Positions 1 to 9,509 of a stretch of DNA of 64,000 bases are shown here, piece after piece; positions within the stretch are counted from its first letter, which is position 1, and every line of letters starts with the position of its first letter. The position numbers were made by a program, and so were the translations under genes. The notes below the pieces were generated by a model that was not told where the DNA came from, searched no databases, and saw nothing but the letters and a program-made list of their open reading frames with translations. The DNA lies in contig CAUYUJ010006524.1 of assembly GCA_963575745.1 (NCBI GenBank), positions 466,920 through 530,919 of the forward strand. The letters are read 5' to 3'. This DNA is from Prorocentrum cordatum (taxonomy: Eukaryota; Sar; Dinophyceae; Prorocentrales; Prorocentraceae).

Positions 1-79
1 TTGGACGCCATGTCGGTGGTCAACTCGCGCGACGAGGCAGCGCGCCAAGTGGTCAGGCGAGCGCGTCGGGCATGCTCTC

Positions 80-483
80 GGGGCTCTGCTTCGTCAGCTT
101 CTATCCTTCCTCATGGGCATGGTCGGCACCATGTGTTATTACTTCTTCGGCGCCTACTGGGTCGAGCTACAGTGGATGGCCATGGGTCTCATGGGCGTTG
201 GAATCATCCCGGGCTCGGCAACTGTCCTCAAGTCGTGGTTATTACCCAGTAGTGGGGCTACTGCGCTTACATCGCGACTACGGTGCGAGGGTTTGCAAAG
301 GGCAGCAAGTCTTGGCACGGCGCGAAAGCGGCGCTGGAAGCAGACCCAGGAGCCGCCATTGCAAGGAGCGGGCCCGCGGAGGCTGCAGCGGTCGACGAAC
401 AGTTCGCGAAGAACGAGGCGCGGGCGAGAGGAGGAACAGCTGAGAAAATGATGCCAAAGGACCCCATCATCCGATCAGGCGGC
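80..483 (+). CDS. Possible 3' part of a membrane-protein gene, frame change inside
   Basis: Frame 2 gives a hydrophobic stretch beginning LSFLMGMVGTMCYYFFG, followed by a second hydrophobic run near VELQWMAMGLMGVGIIPG, ending around base 240. From about 250 frame 1 gives a well-behaved continuation (WGYCAYIATTVRGFAKG, then an Ala/Lys/Glu-rich tail to about 480). A frame 1 TAG sits at 250-252, so joining the halves needs a frameshift or a small intron near 240-255. Beyond 483 the frame runs into satellite DNA. Two transmembrane segments and a charged tail are what can be seen; no family is recognised. The 5' end lies outside the window. It could also be chance open frame. Confidence 0.3.
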
Positions 484-484
484 T

Positions 485-640
485 CAGTGGCCCCTTGGCG
501 GTTGCAGGTGGGTTGCCCCATTTGCCACGCGGCCTGCGCGCGCCCCCTTGTTGGCGCGCCATGCAATGCGCCCGCGCGCGCGCCCCCTTGGTGGATTCTG
601 TTTTGCCCGCAACCGGATCGTCGCCACATTGGCATGGAAA
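485..640 (+). repeat. Isolated unit of the ~150-190 bp satellite
   Basis: This stretch opens with a GTGGCCCCTTGGCGGTTGCAG block, has GCGGCCTGCGCG and GCGCGCCATGCAATGCG in the middle and ends in GGATCGTCGCC. The same order of blocks recurs many times between 1866 and 3170. It is separated from the main array by the minisatellites at 853-1480. It appears to interrupt the coding-like frame upstream. Confidence 0.75.
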
Positions 641-852
641 TTCTTTACGCTTCGCGTATCCCCACCAGCCCATCTCACAGCAGCAACTCTTGCGAAGCAT
701 GCCGACAGTCGTGTTTTTCAGGCGTGCGTCCGCTTGGCCACGCATATCTCCCCTGTTCCTCCTTCCTCCCGCCTCCTTGTACAGCCTCATTGTGGGGGGA
801 GCGGGAGAAGGACGAGGCGGAGGAGGAGGGAGAGAAAGCGCTCCTCGTGATT

Positions 853-1245
853 TGAGTCGTTTGGGGTTTCTCGTCCTGGTGTGAGTCGTTCGGGGCCTTC
901 TTCCTGGTGTGAGTCGTTCGGGCTCTTCGTGGTGTGAGTCGTTCGGGCTCTTCGTCCTGGTGTGAGTCGTTCGGGCTTCTCGTGGTGTGAGTTGTTCGGG
1001 CCCCTCATCCTGGTGTGAGTCGTTCGGGCCCCTCCTCCTGGTGTGACTCGTTCGGGCTCCTCGTGGTGTGAGTCGTTCGGGGCCCGCGTCGTGGTGTGAG
1101 TCGTTCGGGCTCCTCGTGGTGTGAGTCGTTCGGGCGCCTCGTCCTGGTGTGAGTCGTTCGGGCCCCTCCTTGTGGTGTGAGTCGTTCGGGCTCTTCGTGG
1201 TGTGAGTCGTTCGGGCCCCTCGTCCTGGTGTGAGTCGTTCGGGCT
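853..1245 (+). repeat. Minisatellite, GTGTGAGTCGTTCGGGC units
   Basis: About 15 head-to-tail units of roughly 25-29 bp share GTGTGAGTCGTTCGGGC and differ in a CT-rich spacer (CTCCTCGTG, CCCCTCGTCCTG and similar). Long minus-strand open frames over it are by-products of the repeat and are not taken as genes. Confidence 0.9.
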
Positions 1246-1249
1246 CCTC

Positions 1250-1480
1250 GTGGGGCCTCTTGGGGGCCTCTTGGAGGCCTCTTGGGGCCTCTTGGGGGCC
1301 TCTTGGGGGCCTCTTGGGGGCCTCTTGGGGGCCTCTTGGGGGCCTCTTGGGGGCCTCTTGGGGCCTCTTGGGGGCCTTGGGGGCCTCTTGGGGGCCTCTT
1401 GGAGGCCTCTTGGAGGCCTCTTGGGAGGCTCCTGGGGGCCTCTTGGGGCCATCTTGGGGCCTCTTGCGACCTCCTCTGAA
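1250..1480 (+). repeat. GGCCTCTTGGGG tandem array
   Basis: Near-perfect 11-12 bp units of GGCCTCTTGGGG type, slightly degenerate toward the end. The same motif forms arrays at 31310-31500 and, more diffusely, at 9800-11690. In the first and last of these the array is followed or accompanied by an ATGATTTTGGC-type stretch (here 1537-1547 and 1616-1626). Confidence 0.9.
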
Positions 1481-1865
1481 GCGCAAAGGAGCGCTGCCCC
1501 CTGAGAAGGACAAAATGAGCCCAAAGCCTTCGTACAATCAATGATTTTACTATGAAGGCAGATGAGCGCGGCCCCCTCAGGAGGCCAAAATGGGGCCAAA
1601 ACCGTAGTACAATCAATGATTTTGGCTTCCAAGAAGAGGAGAGGGGCCTATCTCCGTCCCCCCATCGGGGCCAGAATCCTCGTGAGGGTCGTCGTTTTTT
1701 AGCCTTCCCAGGAGTCGGAAAAGACCCCTCCAACGACCCGCGAAACCCCCTCTCCAGGTCCAGGGGGAGGGGGTAGGGGGAGGGGTAAACCCTTCCCCGA
1801 AGGGGAAGAAGGGGGGTTGAGGACAGAGCGGGCTCTCTAAACCACTCACGCCCAAAGGGCTGGTG
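1481..1865. other. Unassigned spacer
   Basis: The block AGTACAATCAATGATTTT appears at about 1608 with a close relative at about 1533, each beside GGCC-rich text. The rest, including a GGGGGAGGGGG stretch near 1765, shows no gene that can be supported. Confidence 0.5.
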
Positions 1866-3170
1866 GGATTCATGTCGCCCCTTGGCAGTTGCCGGTTGGA
1901 TTTCCCTTTTGACACGTGGCCAAGGCGTGTCCGCATGTTGGTGCTCCATGCAAAGCGCCTGCGCGCGCGCTCGAGTGGTAGTTCTTGCGTTGTCCACCGC
2001 CGTATTGGCCTGGAACCTCAGGTGGTCTCTCGGTTGCTGCCGATTGAAATTCCCGCTTAAGACGCGGCCAGTCTGCGTCCGCCAGTGCATGCCCCATGCA
2101 ATGCGCCTGCGAGCGCGCTCGCGCGTGCGCTCGCTAGGTAGTTCCTGTATTGTCCGCCGTCCGATCGCCGCCAATGTCGGCCTGGAAGCTCGAGTGGCCC
2201 CTTAGCTGTTACCAAGTGGATCTCCCGCTTCGCATGCGGCCCGTGCGTGTCCGCATGCTGGTGCGCCACAACAAATGCCGCCGCGCGGGATTGATGGTTG
2301 CTGTGCTCCGTGCAATAGGATCGCCGCCATTCAGAGCCTCGAATCATCAGGGGTAACTCGGGTCAGGGATAACTCGGGTTCGTTTTTCGGGAATCCAAAC
2401 CCGAGTTACCCCGGACCCGAGCTACCCCGGATAACTCGGGCGTCCAGAGCCCCGAATCATCAGGGGTAACTCGGGTCAGGGCTAACTCGGGTTCCTTTTT
2501 CGGGAATCCAAACCCGAGTTACCCTGGACCCGAGTTACCCCGGATAACTCGGGCGCCCAAGCCATGCTGGCCCGGAAGCTCAAATGGCCCCGTAGCGGTT
2601 GCAGATCCGATTTCCAATGTAACGAGCGGCCTGTGCGCGTCCGCCTGCTGGTGCGCCATACAATGCGTCTACGCGCGCGCCCGATTGGCGGTGTTTATCT
2701 TGTCCGAAGTAGGATCGCCGCTATGTTGGTCTGGAAGCGCACGTTGATCCTTTTCAGGTGGCCGATTGGATTTCCCATTTGACATGCGGCCTGTACGTGC
2801 ACGTGTGGTGGTGCGCCAATCCATGCGTTTACACGCACCTGCTTGGTGGTTGCAGATGGGATGTTCCGCTCAACGTGCGGCCTGTACGTGTCCGCCTGCT
2901 ATGGCCATACTATGTGCTTACCCGCGCGTTCGCTCGGTGGTTTATGCAGTGTCCGCAAGGGGATCGCCGCCAAGTTGGTTTGGAATCGCATGTGGCCCTC
3001 TGCCGATGCCGCTTGGATTTTCTGGTGGTTTCCTTTTTACCCGCAAGAGGATCGCCGTCAAAGTGGCCTGGGAACTCAAGTGGCCCCTTAGCGGCATGAA
3101 GCTTGTATGTGTCCGCCTGTTGTTGCTCCGTGCCGTGCGCCTACACGCGCGCGCTCGTTTGCAGGGGGGG
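1866..3170 (+). repeat. ~150-190 bp satellite, about eight diverged tandem copies
   Basis: Recurring blocks in fixed order are TGGCCCCTTAGCGGTTGC, GATTTCCC, GCGGCCTGTGCGTGTCCG, CTGGTGCGCCA, GCGCCTGCGCGCGC and GGATCGCCGC. Copies begin near 1876, 2026, 2195, 2587, 2752, 2840, 2993 and 3083, so spacing varies and copies are clearly diverged. The array is interrupted at 2336-2552 by an unrelated duplicated palindromic sequence. No coding function is apparent. Confidence 0.8.
2336..2552. repeat. Duplicated palindromic TAACTCGGGT element inside the satellite
   Basis: Two direct copies of about 113 bp lie back to back. Each holds GGGGTAACTCGGGT on one side and its complement ACCCGAGTTACCCC on the other around GGGAATCCAAA, so each copy can fold on itself. 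They sit inside the ~175-bp satellite, which resumes at 2570, and so look like a later insertion that duplicated. Confidence 0.8.
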
Positions 3171-3735
3171 ATCACGAAAACGAGGCAGTCCTTTAACGGG
3201 CATTTCGTTTGGGTCCAACGTATTTGGTGGAGCACGTTTATGATGTGTTTCGTGACGGCTTTGTTTTCGTGCCAAAACATGTTAGACTATGTATAATGTT
3301 ATGTTTACCCCCGATTGCTGGAAGACGTGCCCGGATTAATTATAAGAGCCTATTGTAGAGCTTGATGGGAAAAAACGCAAAAAAAACGCCACACACCCAT
3401 CTCCAGCCGAGGACTCGTGTATAGCGCGCATGAGCAGAGAGCGCAGGGCTCGTAGAACCCGAGGGCAAAACGCAGAGATTGCAGGGTTTCCACGATCCCT
3501 TTAGGGCCGAGGTCAAGACGTAGAGTTTACATTCCCTCATGTGGGGTGGGAAAGGAAACTCGCGGAACAACTCACGCCCAGAGACTGGTGGGATTTCGTT
3601 GCACCCGTGTGGAAATGCAGGGATTGAGAGCTCGCATCAAATACAGCGTTAATTTTGTTTGCGTAGCCCTGTGCAGAACATTGTAGATCACCATGAATAT
3701 GTGAAATGACACCCAAGAAAACAATTCTGAATCTT
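3171..3735. other. Relatively AT-rich spacer, no gene seen
   Basis: Low-complexity and coding signals are both absent. Short open frames here have no recognisable domains or sustained codon pattern. Nothing can be assigned. Confidence 0.5.
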
Positions 3736-4120
3736 TTTACGGCTATAGGGATGTGGGGCTATAGAGCTATAGGACCATCGGGCTATAGCTCTATAGGTCT
3801 GTAGGACTATAGGACTGTAGGCATATAGAGTTATAGGGCTGCATGGCTGTATGGCGATATGAGCAATCAGGTCTTAGAGTATAGGGATATCAGGGTTATA
3901 GGGCTGTAGGGCGATTGGGCTATAGGGCTGTAGGGCTATAGGGCTATAAGGCTAGGGCTATAGGGCTATATAGGGCTATAGGGCTATAGGGCTATAGGGC
4001 GACAGAACACCAGGGCACCCGGGCACTTCCGGGCACTCCCGGGCATCTCCGGGCACCCCTGGGCACCCGGGCACCCGGGCACCCCTGGGCACCCCTTGGC
4101 ACCCTTGGGCACCCGGGCGC
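3736..4120 (+). repeat. TAGGGCTATAG array followed by GGGCACCC array
   Basis: From 3743 to about 4000, units of 8-10 bp of the type TATAGGGC are repeated irregularly, becoming purer toward the end. At about 4010 they give way abruptly to GGGCACCC/GGGCACTC units up to 4120. Two different minisatellites therefore abut. Confidence 0.9.
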
Positions 4121-4779
4121 CCGTGCAGAAGGGCACCCAGTCCGGCCACCGAAATCGGCGACGAACCTCACCTAACCATATGACTCCGATACGACCCCTA
4201 CAGGCAAGCTTTGATTGGGGAACAACGGAACGCGAGGTCAAAAAGGCCGAGGTCAATACGCAAGGCTCCTTCACAACGTTGCCACCGCGTTCGTGCACCC
4301 ACAGTCTTGGGGCCAGGAGCGAACGACGTTGGTGAGAGTAACTAGCTACTCACGGCCCGCTGATACAGCTCGCCTCAGAGGACATCGGGCCACTGGCTCG
4401 CAAGTGCTCTTGTCTTGTCTTGTCTTGTCCGCCGCCGCGGCCGGGAGGCTCCCGCCGAGCCGCTTCCCCCCCCCCGCTTCGGCGCGGCCGCAGGCTCCCG
4501 ACGAGCCAGCGGCCCGCGGCGCGCCCGCGGCCGTCGCCCCGGCCAAGCAGGAGTGATCTGCCTGCCCGTGCGGCTGGCGATCCAGGCCCAGGCATCTTTG
4601 CTGCTCGCTTGGGGGACTTGGCTGCCCTGATGCGCCCGTTGCGAAGCGCAACACGTACCGTGTTCAGAACGTCCGTCCTGAGCGCGGTGCGTGTTGGCTC
4701 GGCGCGCGTTGGTCCACGTTTTGGCGAACGCATCGCGCCAGACCAACGCTTCCAGTCTACGTGTCGAGCTCCGTATCAA
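4121..4779. other. Unassigned region with a small TTGTC run
   Basis: Contains four tandem TTGTC-type pentamers at 4410-4428 and GC-rich text. Several overlapping frames are open on both strands, but none shows a recognisable domain and they are compositionally alike, so no gene is called. Confidence 0.4.
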
Positions 4780-4960
4780 TACGCCACGTGTTGCCAGAAG
4801 GCTCGGAAGTCCTCGGCCTTTTTGAGAAGTTGTTGTGCCTTCCCCGAAGACGTGGACAACTCTTCAGAAGTCGCGAAGGTTTCTGAGAAGCCCCCGCCTT
4901 CCGAGAAGGCCTTCTGCTTCTCACTTCCCCCCCTCGCTCGCCGCCGATAGACATCTCATC
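4780..4960 (+). repeat. Dispersed repeat shared with 38780-38940
   Basis: This interval and 38780-38940 share a loose series of GAGAAG, TTCTGA and CCTTC blocks. Both finish in the same sequence: TTCTCA, a run of C, then CTCGCCGCCGAT. Similarity is moderate and was judged by eye. No protein family is seen. Confidence 0.55.
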
Positions 4961-5257
4961 CGCTCGTTCGGGGGACCTTCCCAGGGCTCATTTCGGGCCG
5001 ACCGATCGGGGCCTCGATGTCGAGTTCGCCCGGCCCGAGCCGATTTGACTTCGGTCTCTCCCGGCAATGCGATGCGGCCCGAGGGCTGCACGGTGCGGTT
5101 GTGCATGCTGGCGAAGCCGACCCGGTGCGATCTCGGCCCTGCGCCGATGGAGCCCGATCTGATGCACATCCCGACTCGATGCGATGTCCTGATTCGGTGC
5201 TGATTGATCATGTTTCTGTGGCCCACCAGGTGGATCTCTTAGATTCTACCCATCGGT

Positions 5258-5388
5258 CGTTGAAAGTAGATATTTTTCGATTCCCATATTTCCATCTCCT
5301 TTAGGTGCCTGCCTCCTTCAATGATCGACTGGCTTCTCCTTTCTCGTCCTCCTCAGGGGGCGGGCGGACACCCAATCTACTTTCAACG
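5258..5388. mobile_element. Candidate MITE, 131 bp, 13-bp perfect terminal inverted repeats
   Basis: CGTTGAAAGTAGA at 5258-5270 is the exact reverse complement of 5376-5388. The interior is non-coding. No convincing target duplication is seen, and no second copy was found in the window, so the element status rests on the inverted repeats alone. Confidence 0.5.
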
Positions 5389-5944
5389 CCTTCCTACTAT
5401 GTCTTCCGACCGCCGGGCAGTTTGACTCTAATTGATTCAGTTCAGGGTCGACTCAAGTCGACGGACGTTTTCAGGCAGCATCGACGCATGAGTGGAGCGA
5501 GTGGCTCGATGCAGGTGCCCAGAACGAGCACCTAAAACATCCCGCGGACTGATTGGCCTAATCCCGCTGGGACGGAACGCTGCCTACAGGGAAGGGGTCA
5601 AGGCCTTCGGGGCCCACGGATGGAACAAACATCGGATCATCCGGTGTTTCTCCTCCTGTCCTCCAAGGCCGCCAAGTCCCCCTTTTTTCCCCCTACTGCA
5701 CGCCGGCCAATTCGCCTCTCCGTCGCCCCTGATCGCTGGCCGCTGGAGCAGCACTTCTGCCTCGCCGCCGACGTGAAAAAGTTTGGGGGGAATTGTCGAA
5801 GACGCCTGCGGCGAACCGCCGACGCCCCCAGACGTCAGATCCAGGCGTCGCAGAGCACTTCGCTGTGGCCGATGTTTTGCTTCCACGCTCGCGGCCTCAG
5901 GAGGCCGCTCCTTCAGATCTGCAGGGCCGTCATCAGGAGGTGAT

Positions 5945-6080
5945 TAAACCCACAGACACAATCGTCGATCCCCAGGAATACATTGGAAAATCTGGGACGC
6001 GTGGGGGAAGACGAAAATCCAGAAACTATACGGAAATACTGGGATTTGCGTCGATATATTTGTGGGTCCCTGGGCCTCTT
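5945..6080 (+). repeat. Dispersed repeat family, copy 1 of 3
   Basis: Shares an ordered series of blocks with 29205-29345 and 42340-42480: ATCGTCGA, CCCAGGAA, a short GGGAAAAT-like run, GACGAAAA, CCAGAAA, a CTGGGATTTGTG-like block and finally TCCCTGGGCC. All three copies lie on the same strand. Copies are diverged, roughly three quarters alike by eye. No coding frame is conserved between them. Confidence 0.75.
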
Positions 6081-6390
6081 CACGTCAACAAAATTGACTT
6101 TTGATGAGGAGCTGGCCTCGGGGACTGTGTCGAGATCCCTGGGCGCCCACGTCACGAAAGAATGTCTAAGTCGGAGCGGGGAGGTATTGAAGGCTTCTCG
6201 TGTCGTCTTGGTGCCATCGTTGGCCATCCTGGCGCCCTCTCGGCGGCGCCTTGGTGGTGTCTGTGGTCGTAGGAGCAGTCGAGAGATTCTCGTGGCTCGG
6301 CGCCAGCGGCCGAAGGGCCCTGTGGAGAGCCTTTCGAGCGGGCCCGAGGCACCCGACAACTCAGCACGCCGAGCAACCCTGTGGTGAACC

Positions 6391-6444
6391 GGCAGGGGGC
6401 GGAGGATCGAAGACGCCTACGGCAAATCATCGCCGCCCCCTGCC
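6391..6444. repeat. Hairpin repeat with ATCGAAGACGCCTACGGC core, copy 1
   Basis: GGCAGGGGGCGG at 6391-6402 pairs exactly with 6433-6444. The loop contains ATCGAAGACGCCTACGGC. The identical 18-base core lies inside another stem at 10136-10175, and a partial version occurs near 5799. Confidence 0.7.
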
Positions 6445-6958
6445 TTTTCGAGGGAATCCAAGCACAGACAGGCGCGTGGATTAACAACGGGTCCTGCTTC
6501 CATTCAAAATCGACGCGTCCCATCGCCAAATCAAGCGTTTGGGCTTGATGCTTCGTTGGTTGATTTCCCCGTTGCGTGGATCTGACGCACACGCGCCCGA
6601 TCCACGGATCTGTATAATCAATATCCGTGCGTGCCTGGAATTATTGCCGCCCCCTGCCCTTATGCGATAGCGCAGGACGCCTGCAGTCAATGTCAGAGCA
6701 ATCTACAACTCGTAGGATTGTGGTGGGATCCTGGTTCTCTGAAATGTTGTCCGATCGACTCGGGGAGAGCACGTGGTCCAGCGAGAAGGGCTGTCTTGGG
6801 GCCCTTTGGAAAGCTTTCTTGGGTTCTCTTGGAGGCCCCCTAGGTTTGTTGAGGGTCGTAGGGCCGTCGTGGAGTCCGAGGCTGTCGCCTGGTGTCTCTT
6901 TGGGCCGTCTTGGAGCCTTCATGGGACACTCCTGGGCTGTCTCAGGGCTGTCTTCGGC

Positions 6959-7134
6959 TTCGAGTAGGGTGTCGACTACAGAATTGATTTACCCCATAAT
7001 TTATTTTCTCGTCGAGATCCTGGAAATACGTATACTATCACGTACATCTACGAACGTTCTACACATTTCTCCTGGATCCGACAAGAGACCGAATTTTTGG
7101 GTACATCGACTCTGCAGTCGATCTCCTACTCGAA
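6959..7134. mobile_element. Candidate MITE, 176 bp, long imperfect inverted repeats (family with 53244-53404)
   Basis: The ends TTCGAGTAGG and CCTACTCGAA are exact complements. Pairing continues inward for about 55 bases through TCGACTACAG and GATTTACCCC with a few mismatches. The interior is AT-rich compared with the surroundings. A second member lies at 53244-53404, which supports a transposed family over a chance palindrome. Confidence 0.7.
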
Positions 7135-7416
7135 TGCTGTGTTGCGAGCAATTTGGAAGATCTCTTGGAACGCCTTGATGTGTTTGGAGCGTCTTGGGGG
7201 TTCGGAACGATTCCCAGTGCACTGTAGAGGCCTTGCGGGAGGGTCTGGGGCTCGTCTGTGGCGGTCGGGGAGGTTCTTCTGGTGGTCTTGGGATCGACTT
7301 GACAGCTAAGTCGGGCGACCTTGGAGTCGTATTGCGTTTCTTGGGCTCTCTTGTCGCCTTGGTGGGCCCTTTCTGATGTCTCTTGGGCCGTTCATTGAGA
7401 TGCCGATATGTGCATG

Positions 7417-7421
<5 letters not shown>

Positions 7422-7449
<28 letters not shown>

Positions 7450-7452
7450 GTG
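7422..7452. repeat. (TA)n microsatellite
   Basis: About 13 TA dinucleotides just outside the left end of composite element A. A comparable short TA/ATATATAG stretch lies just beyond its right end at 9515-9575. Confidence 0.9.
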
Positions 7453-7604
7453 AAAATAGATAGCATCCCCCAGTTGCAGGTAAGAGTGAGGTGGGCGGTG
7501 GGGACGTCGGCAGTCTGCGAGGCTCTGAAGAAGCCCGCCGCAGGCGCCTAATTCTTACAATTCATACAACGAGCTCGCCGCAGGCGCCGATTTTGTCGTT
7601 AAAG

Positions 7605-7712
7605 CAATGTGGGTGGGTCGCGGGGGTGGGTCGCGGGTGGGTCGCGGACGGGTCGCGGACGGGTCGCGGGTAGTGGGTCGTGGGTGGGTCGCGGGCCAGG
7701 TCGCGGGGGGGA
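7605..7712 (+). repeat. GGGTCGCGGGTG array in element A
   Basis: Irregular units of GGGTCGCGGGTG/GGGTCGCGGACG. The same motif forms a larger array at 35720-35985 in element B. Confidence 0.9.
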
Positions 7713-7721
7713 CGACGACGA

Positions 7722-8852
7722 GTGAGTAGTGCGCAGTGAGTAGTGAGTAGTGAGTAGTGAATAGTGAGTAGTGAATAGTGAGTGGTGGGGAGTGGGTAGT
7801 GAGTAGCGAGTAGAGGGTAGCGGGTAGTGAATAGCGAGTCGCGAAAAAAGGACATTGTGAGTAGTGATCAGGGAGTATCGAGCAGTGAGTAGTGAGTGGT
7901 GAGTAGTAAGTACGGAGTAGTGAGTAGTGAGTAATGAGTAATGAGAAGTGAGAAGTGGGTATTGAGGAGTGGGTAGTGGGTAGTGCGTAGGGTGTAGACA
8001 GTAGTGCGTAGTGGGTATTGAGTAGTGAGTCGTGAGTAGTGAGTAATGGGTACTGAATGGTGAGTAGCGAGTAACGACTTGTGACTAATTACTAGTGGGT
8101 AGTGAGTAGTGCGTAGTGGGTAGCGAATCTTTGCGTATTGAGTAGCGAGTAGCGAGTAGTGAGTAGTGAGCAGTAAGTGCTCTGTAGGGAGTAGGAAGTA
8201 GCGAACAGCGGATAGTGAGTAGTGAGTTGTGCGAGCAGTTAACTGTGAGCATTCAGTAGTGAGTAGTGGGTAGTGGTTTGTGAGTTGTGAGTAGTGCTTA
8301 GTGAGTAGAGGGCAGTGAGTCGCGTTTAGTGAGTAGTGAGTATCGAGGACTGGGTAGAAATCAGTGAATAGCGAGGTGGGGGTAGTGAGTAGGGGGTAGT
8401 GAGTAGTTAGTAGTGGGAACGTAGCCAGTAGCAAGTAGTGGGTAATGAATGGTGCGTATTGGGTAGCGAGTAGGGTGTTGGGAGTAGCGAATAGTGAGTA
8501 GTGGATAGTGAGTAGTGAGTAGTGAGTACGATGTAGGGAGTCGGGAGTAGTGAGTAGCGAGTGGTGGATAGTGAGTAGTGAGTTGTGGGCAGTGAGTAGT
8601 GAGTAGTGCAGTGAGTAGTGAGTAGTGGATCGTGTTAGTGAGTAGTGATTTGTGATTAATGAATAGTGGCCAGTGGGTTGTGTTTAGTGAGTAGTGAGTC
8701 GTGAGTAGTGGATAGTGAGTAGTGATAGTGAGTAGTGGGCAGTGAGTTGTGAGTCGTGCGTATCGAACAGCGAGCAATGAGAAGAGAGTAGTGAGTAGCG
8801 AGTAGTGAGTAGTGGGTAGTGAGTAGTGCGTAATGAGTAGTGAGTATTGTTT
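7722..8852 (+). repeat. Heptameric TAGTGAG satellite, about 1.1 kb
   Basis: TAGTGAG repeats with frequent single-base variants (TAGCGAG, TAGTGGG, AATGAGT) and occasional phase shifts over about 1130 bases. As the unit is 7 bp, all three minus-strand frames read the same heptapeptide (LTTHYSL-like) and are largely stop-free, which explains the long frames there. These are not genes. Confidence 0.95.
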
Positions 8853-8989
8853 GGGGATAGGATTAGGGCTTGGGGTTACGGTGAATTGTTACGGTAAGAG
8901 TGAGGATTAGTGTTGGGGGTCGTATGGGTCGGGTTCCGGAGCCCAGGGGCGTCGTGGCGAAAGGGGGGGAGGAGGCGGCCAGGTCGAGC

Positions 8990-9225
8990 AGGCGGGTTGC
9001 TGAAGAATGCGTCCTGAATGAATCGCGAGAAGGTCTCGAGCGATAGCGCGATTTCCGAGTAAGTCTTGAGGACATCCACAGCGAGAGCGTGATTCTAGAA
9101 AGTCGAGGGCGTGGCCTGAAAGCATTGCAAGGAAGTCCTTCGCGAGAGCGCGATTGTTCTGCATAACTTGTGAGGAAGTCCCGCGCGAGAGCGTAGTGTT
9201 TCAATACAACGTGATGAAGTATCAG
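8990..9225 (+). repeat. Degenerate GCGAGAGCG repeats
   Basis: Four or five loosely spaced units of about 50-60 bp share GAAGTCC, a GCGAGAGCGC-like block and a following T-rich stretch. They lie inside element A between the heptamer satellite and the CAA array. No function is evident. Confidence 0.55.
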
Positions 9226-9464
9226 GCGGGAGCCGTTGATGTTGATGTAACTCGGGGGCCAGGGGCGCATTTTGACGCTCAAGACTTTCCCTGAAAAAAC
9301 GGGTGCGAGCCCCGGGGTCAGTTGAAACATACCATGTGCACCGGGCGGGGTGGATCAACAATAACCATTCGTCAGAAATGTGAGCTCAACAACAACAACA
9401 GCAGCAGCAACAACAACAACAACAATCCGCACCGCATAACCTCATTTCAGTCACGCGCCCAGGG

Positions 9465-9509
9465 ACAGTGAAGGGTGCAGAGCGGTTGCCGCTCTGCACC
9501 CTTCACTGT
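9465..9509. repeat. Perfect 21-bp hairpin with 3-base loop
   Basis: Bases 9465-9485 are the exact reverse complement of 9489-9509, with TTG between. The left arm begins ACAGTGAAGGGTGC. It sits at the right end of element A, immediately after the conserved CCCAGGG block. Element B has ACAGTGAATGACC at the same place without the perfect return arm. Confidence 0.95.

Noticed and set aside
853-1245. CRISPR-like array
   Set aside because: Units are directly tandem with short related spacers, and the genome type is eukaryotic.
1606-1640. CCGTAG...ATTTTGGCTTCCAAG as a spliced-leader relic
   Set aside because: An 11-base insertion would be needed, and the same ATGATTTTGGC words recur in the GGCC-type repeats without the 5' part.
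467-2174. Minus-strand frames with DSHHEE/THTTRS repeats
   Set aside because: They read across the GAGTCGTT minisatellite and GGCCTC array; the unit length varies, so no protein repeat is conserved.
7562-8777. Three long minus-strand frames reading LTTHYSL repeats
   Set aside because: They are a by-product of the 7-bp TAGTGAG satellite, which gives the same peptide in all three frames.
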